Part shown: positions 6,411 through 9,425 of the stretch, piece after piece
Numbering within the stretch: the stretch's first letter is position 1
How the letters are laid out: each line of letters starts with the position of its first letter
Source of the DNA: Actinomycetota bacterium
GTDB lineage: Bacteria; Actinomycetota; Thermoleophilia; Solirubrobacterales; Solirubrobacteraceae
Assembly (NCBI GenBank): GCA_009699615.1
Contig: WLNV01000050.1
Coordinates: forward strand, 1 to 9,425
Reading direction: 5' to 3'
DNA: 9,425 bases
Program-made: the position numbers and the translations under genes
The notes under the pieces: model-generated
The model's input: only the letters and a program-made list of their open reading frames with translations
Database searches by the model: none
What the model was told of the DNA's origin: nothing

Positions 6411-6421
6411 TCAGCCGCCGC

Positions 6422-7690
6422 TCAGAGCGAGCCGGCGACTACGTCCAGCGCCTCTGAGAGAGCCGCAGACGCCTGCTGGAGGTCTTGCTCAGTTGTAACT
6501 AGCGATGGCGAGATCGCGACGCCATCGCCGAGAGGCCGAACGAGCACACCTTGTTGCTTTGCGGCGACAAACACGCGCATTGGTACGTCGGGGTGAGCCG
6601 CAAGGATCTCCGCCTTGATCGAGAGCGCACCCAACGCGCCGATCCCGGCGCGGGCCTCGTCAACGACCTCTGCCGATTGAAGCGGTGCGAGAGCAGCCGC
6701 AATCTCGTCTTCGAGTGCGCGCCCGCGTTCGAGCAGTCCTTCGTTCTCGATGATGTCGAGGTTGGCCAGCGCGGCGGCGCAGCAGGTTGGGTGACCGGAA
6801 TAGGTCTGGCCGTGACGGAACCAAAGGCCATCGCCCTCCCAGAACGGCTCAGCGACGCGGCCGCTGATGACGACACCGCCGAGAGGCAGGTAGCCGCTGG
6901 TGATTCCCTTGGCGAAGGTGATCATGTCGGGGCGCAGGTCGAAGCGGTCAACGCCCCACATAGTTCCCAACCGACCAAAGGCCGCGATCACGCAGTCGGC
7001 GATGAAGAGCGCGCCGTGTCTGGTGCAGAGCTCCGCAAGACCTTGGAGGTAGCCGGGCGGCACTCGGTGGACTCCGCCTGCGCCTATCACCGGTTCTGCA
7101 AAGACGGCCGCCACCTTGTCGGGGCCTACGCGCTCGAACTCAGCTTCAAGCGCCTCGAGCGAATCCCACGGGACACTCGAAACCGCAGGGTCGACAGGCC
7201 CCATACCGACCTGATTGGCGGCTATACCGCCGATGCTCGTGCCGATTCCGTGCGTGCCGTGGTAACCCTGTGTACGACCGATGATGTGGACGCGATCGGG
7301 CTGGCCGGTGGCAGCGAAGTAGCGTCGCGCAAGCTTCGCCGCAGTCTCGATTGCGTCGCCGCCTCCAAGGCCGAAGAAGATCTTCGCGTCATCTATGATC
7401 GGCTGCGCGCTGGCAGCGAGTCGATCGGCGAGTTCCAATACCGGCTTGTTGGCGAAGCCGCCAAACGTTTGATACGTAGCGAGCTGGTCCATCTGGGCGC
7501 GGGCGGCATCGGCGATCTCGTGGCGCCCGTGACCCACGTTTACGCACCAAAGGCTCGCGGTGCCATCAAAGTACTTCTTCCCGTCAACATCCCAGACGTA
7601 CGAGCCTTCGCCGCGCTCGATCACGAATTCGTGACCCCGAACTTGGGCCATATCCGCGAACGGATGCCAGAAGCTCGTTTCGCTGGTCAA
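6422..7690 (-). CDS. Class III PLP-dependent aminotransferase
   Basis: A 422-residue fold-type I aminotransferase of the omega-amino acid:pyruvate / diaminopelargonate-type group, full length for the family. The N-terminus is the typical FWHPFADM. Other marks are GGGDAIETAAKLAR (109-122) for the PLP phosphate, YHG (143-145) stacking on PLP, D232 for the pyridine nitrogen, the Schiff-base lysine K261 in TFAKGITSGYLPLGG, and TYSGHP (296-301). Oddities: the acidic residue normally following the Asp (D-E/D-V) is Cys233 (ADCVIAAFGR), and SGSEA is GGGDA. The start is TTG, backed by GAGG 6 nt upstream; the only in-frame codon limit above it is the hppA stop, seven codons away. It lies 18 nt after hppA and is probably co-transcribed. 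The amino donor (beta-alanine, GABA, polyamine, other) cannot be decided from sequence. Confidence 0.92.
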   Translation of the reverse strand: MTSETSFWHPFADMAQVRGHEFVIERGEGSYVWDVDGKKYFDGTASLWCVNVGHGRHEIADAARAQMDQLATYQTFGGFANKPVLELADRLAASAQPIIDDAKIFFGLGGGDAIETAAKLARRYFAATGQPDRVHIIGRTQGYHGTHGIGTSIGGIAANQVGMGPVDPAVSSVPWDSLEALEAEFERVGPDKVAAVFAEPVIGAGGVHRVPPGYLQGLAELCTRHGALFIADCVIAAFGRLGTMWGVDRFDLRPDMITFAKGITSGYLPLGGVVISGRVAEPFWEGDGLWFRHGQTYSGHPTCCAAALANLDIIENEGLLERGRALEDEIAAALAPLQSAEVVDEARAGIGALGALSIKAEILAAHPDVPMRVFVAAKQQGVLVRPLGDGVAISPSLVTTEQDLQQASAALSEALDVVAGSL

Positions 7691-7696
7691 GGCGTT

Positions 7697-7703
7697 CCTC
7701 TCC
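7697..7703 (-). promoter_or_regulatory. Ribosome binding site for the TTG-started aminotransferase
   Basis: GGAGAGG on the minus strand ends 6 nt before the TTG at 7690, in the 18-nt hppA-aminotransferase spacer. It favours TTG over the internal ATG at 7651, which would remove the conserved FWHPFADM start. Confidence 0.65.
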
Positions 7704-7708
7704 AGCCT

Positions 7709-9425
7709 CTAGGTGATGATTGGGATGATCAGGATCGCGACGATGTTTGCAACCTTGATCATCGGGTTGATCGCCGGACCGGCGGTGTCCTTGAATGGAT
7801 CGCCAACCGTGTCGCCGGTAACCGAGGCAGCATGAGCCTCGGAACCCTTGCCGCCGAAGGCGCCGTCTTCAATCAGCTTCTTCGCGTTGTCCCAAGCTCC
7901 ACCACCAGCGGTCATCATCACGGCGAAGAAGAAGCCGACGACGATCACGCCGATCAGCAGGCCACCAAGCGCAGCGACCGAGATCAGGCCGACGACGGTA
8001 GTCACAACGATCGGGATAAGCGACGGGATGATCATCTCGCGCTGGGCCGAAGCGGTCACGATGCTGACGCAGGTCCCGTAATCGGGCTGCTCGGTGCCGT
8101 CCATGATGCCCGGCTTCTCGCGGAACTGACGGCGAACTTCTTCGACGACCATGCCGCCAGCACGACCGACAGCCTCCATCGAAAGCGCGGCGAAGAGAGT
8201 CACCATCATGCCGCCGATCAGCAGACCCATCAGAATCGCTGGATCATCGATCGGGAAGCTCGTGACGACGCCCTCTGCAGCGAGCTCGGCCTTGAAGCCA
8301 GCGAACAGAACGATCGCGGCGAGTACCGCTGAGCCGATCGCGTACCCCTTCGTGACGGCCTTGGTCGTGTTGCCGACCGCGTCGAGCGGATCGGTCACGT
8401 TGCGGACCTCTTCAGGCATGTTGGCCATCTCGGCGATGCCACCAGCATTGTCGGTGATTGGGCCGAATGCGTCGAGTGCAACGATCAATCCGGTCAGCGA
8501 GAGCTGCCCCATGACAGCGACGCCGATGCCGTAGATGCCTTGGACGCCGCCACCGGCGAGCTTCCAGGAGCAGAGCACTCCGAGGACGAGCACCAGTGCC
8601 GGAAGCGCAGTGGCCTGAAGGCCTTGTGCCAGACCGGAGATGATGTTCGTTGCGTGACCGGTCTGCGATGCTTCGGCCGTCTTGCGGACCGGGCGGAAGC
8701 GCGTCGAGGTGTAGTAGTCGGTAATTACGAACAGCAGCGCGGTTACGACGATGCCAACCAGCGAGCAGAGGTACAGATTGATGACGCTCGGAGCGGTTGC
8801 GGCGCCAGCAACGCTCTTGAAGGTGATTCCGTCCATCATCCAAGCCGTTATCGGGTAGAAGGCGATCGCGGCGATGATGCCGGAGACTGCGAGCCCCTGG
8901 TAGAGCGCGCGTTCAACGTTGCCCTTCTCGCTGCGAACGGCGAAGGTGCCAATGATCGACGCAATGATCGCTACGGCGCCCAGAACGAGCGGATAGAGCG
9001 CAACGGCGGTCTGCTCATTGAAGGTCAAGACGCCAAGCAGCATCACGGCAACGGCCGTAACGGCGTAGGTCTCGAAGAGGTCGGCTGCCATGCCGGCGCA
9101 GTCGCCAACGTTGTCGCCAACGTTGTCGGCAATAACGGCAGGGTTGCGAGGGTCATCCTCGGGGATCCCGGCTTCGACCTTGCCGACGAGGTCGGCGCCG
9201 ACGTCGGCCGCCTTCGTGAAGATTCCGCCGCCGAGACGGGCGAAGACGGAGATCAGCGATCCACCGAAACCGAGCCCGATCAGCGCGTCAACGGCCTCTT
9301 TGGGAGTCTGGTCGAAGTAAGAGGTGAGCAGGCCGTAATAGCCAGCCACACCAAGGAGAGCGAGACCAACGACGAGCATGCCGGTGATTGCGCCGCCGCG
9401 GAATGCGACTTTCAGCGCAGGACCG
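7709..9425 (-). CDS. hppA: Membrane H+-translocating pyrophosphatase, K+-independent type (5' part missing)
   Basis: The 571 visible residues run in from the window edge. Reading is open through 9425, and residues before the Met at 9379 (ALKVAFRGGAITG) are typical of the family, so this Met is internal; perhaps 100-150 N-terminal residues lie outside. The enzyme hydrolyses pyrophosphate in the cytoplasm and pumps protons across the membrane. All substrate/Mg motifs are present: DVGADLVGKVE (~74-84), DNVGDNVGD (~100-108), DAFGPITDNAGGIAEM, DNAKK, and GDTVGDPFKDTAG (~536-548). The subclass is readable: GNTTKAVTKG has Lys at the position called 460 in reference numbering (codon 8360-8362) and Thr at 463 (codon 8351-8353). 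This is the K+-independent pairing; K+-dependent enzymes have Ala at 460. Known Na+-pumping types are K+-dependent, so an H+ pump is expected. It ends in TAG, 18 nt before the aminotransferase. Confidence 0.97.
   Translation of the reverse strand, partial: GPALKVAFRGGAITGMLVVGLALLGVAGYYGLLTSYFDQTPKEAVDALIGLGFGGSLISVFARLGGGIFTKAADVGADLVGKVEAGIPEDDPRNPAVIADNVGDNVGDCAGMAADLFETYAVTAVAVMLLGVLTFNEQTAVALYPLVLGAVAIIASIIGTFAVRSEKGNVERALYQGLAVSGIIAAIAFYPITAWMMDGITFKSVAGAATAPSVINLYLCSLVGIVVTALLFVITDYYTSTRFRPVRKTAEASQTGHATNIISGLAQGLQATALPALVLVLGVLCSWKLAGGGVQGIYGIGVAVMGQLSLTGLIVALDAFGPITDNAGGIAEMANMPEEVRNVTDPLDAVGNTTKAVTKGYAIGSAVLAAIVLFAGFKAELAAEGVVTSFPIDDPAILMGLLIGGMMVTLFAALSMEAVGRAGGMVVEEVRRQFREKPGIMDGTEQPDYGTCVSIVTASAQREMIIPSLIPIVVTTVVGLISVAALGGLLIGVIVVGFFFAVMMTAGGGAWDNAKKLIEDGAFGGKGSEAHAASVTGDTVGDPFKDTAGPAINPMIKVANIVAILIIPIIT

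Noticed and set aside
6332..6421. A ydaO-type (c-di-AMP) riboswitch before the permease operon
   Set aside because: The gap is only 90 nt and lacks the conserved ydaO core that I can recall; only a simple nested inverted repeat is present.
6551..8332. A 593-codon plus-strand open reading frame
   Set aside because: It is antisense to the aminotransferase and hppA, whose proteins are unmistakable family members. Its translation is rich in Asp/Arg/His with no domain pattern, as expected for the opposite strand of GC-rich coding DNA.
1..9425. Frequent GATC/CGATCG and a few GCGATCGC sites, resembling HIP1 repeats of cyanobacteria
   Set aside because: They follow from ATC being the common Ile codon in Ile/Ala-rich membrane proteins; sites fall in coding frame, and the gene content is not cyanobacterial.

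Overview
This is a gene-dense, GC-rich stretch of a bacterial chromosome. It carries nine protein genes and one tRNA, with eight of the nine proteins complete. All genes except one glutathione S-transferase read on the minus strand. The gene types suggest an actinobacterium, possibly a Thermoleophilia/Solirubrobacterales-like lineage: APC permeases fused to universal-stress-protein (Usp) domains next to paired TrkA-type RCK proteins (compare the mycobacterial ceoB/ceoC neighbourhood), a K+-independent H+-pyrophosphatase, and TTG/GTG starts. The lineage is inferred from memory of these families; no database was searched. I see no mobile element, CRISPR array or phage gene.

Layout, in plus-strand coordinates. 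30-323: small three-helix membrane protein, minus strand. 368-1018: GST-family protein, plus strand. 1021-1091: tRNA-Gln(CUG), minus strand, tail to tail with the GST gene with only 2 bp between them. 6331 down to 1122: a tightly packed minus-strand operon. Its order is an APC permease with a Usp domain (639 aa), a 66-aa two-helix membrane protein, a second APC permease with a Usp domain (660 aa), an RCK_N-only protein (145 aa), and a full RCK_N-RCK_C TrkA-like protein (220 aa). Junctions are a 4-nt ATGA overlap, a 1-nt TAATG overlap, an 11-nt gap and a 1-nt TGATG overlap. Every internal gene has a Shine-Dalgarno-like sequence. 6332-6421: a 90-bp gap holding a nested inverted repeat. 7690-6422: class III PLP aminotransferase. 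9425-7709: the 3' part of hppA, cut by the window edge. The aminotransferase follows hppA by 18 nt.

The most interesting part is the five-gene operon. RCK proteins normally gate Trk/Ktr potassium channels, but no TrkH/KtrB-type channel gene is visible here. The membrane partners on offer are two paralogous APC-fold transporters. Their helices keep several positions that I recall as K+ ligands in KimA, the APC-fold H+/K+ symporter. The working hypothesis is a potassium (or other cation/solute) uptake system made of two APC-Usp transporters and a micro-subunit, gated by an RCK_N/RCK pair. The upstream H+-pyrophosphatase has the K+-independent signature and could feed the proton gradient. The substrate is not proven by the sequence, and amino acid transport remains a real alternative.
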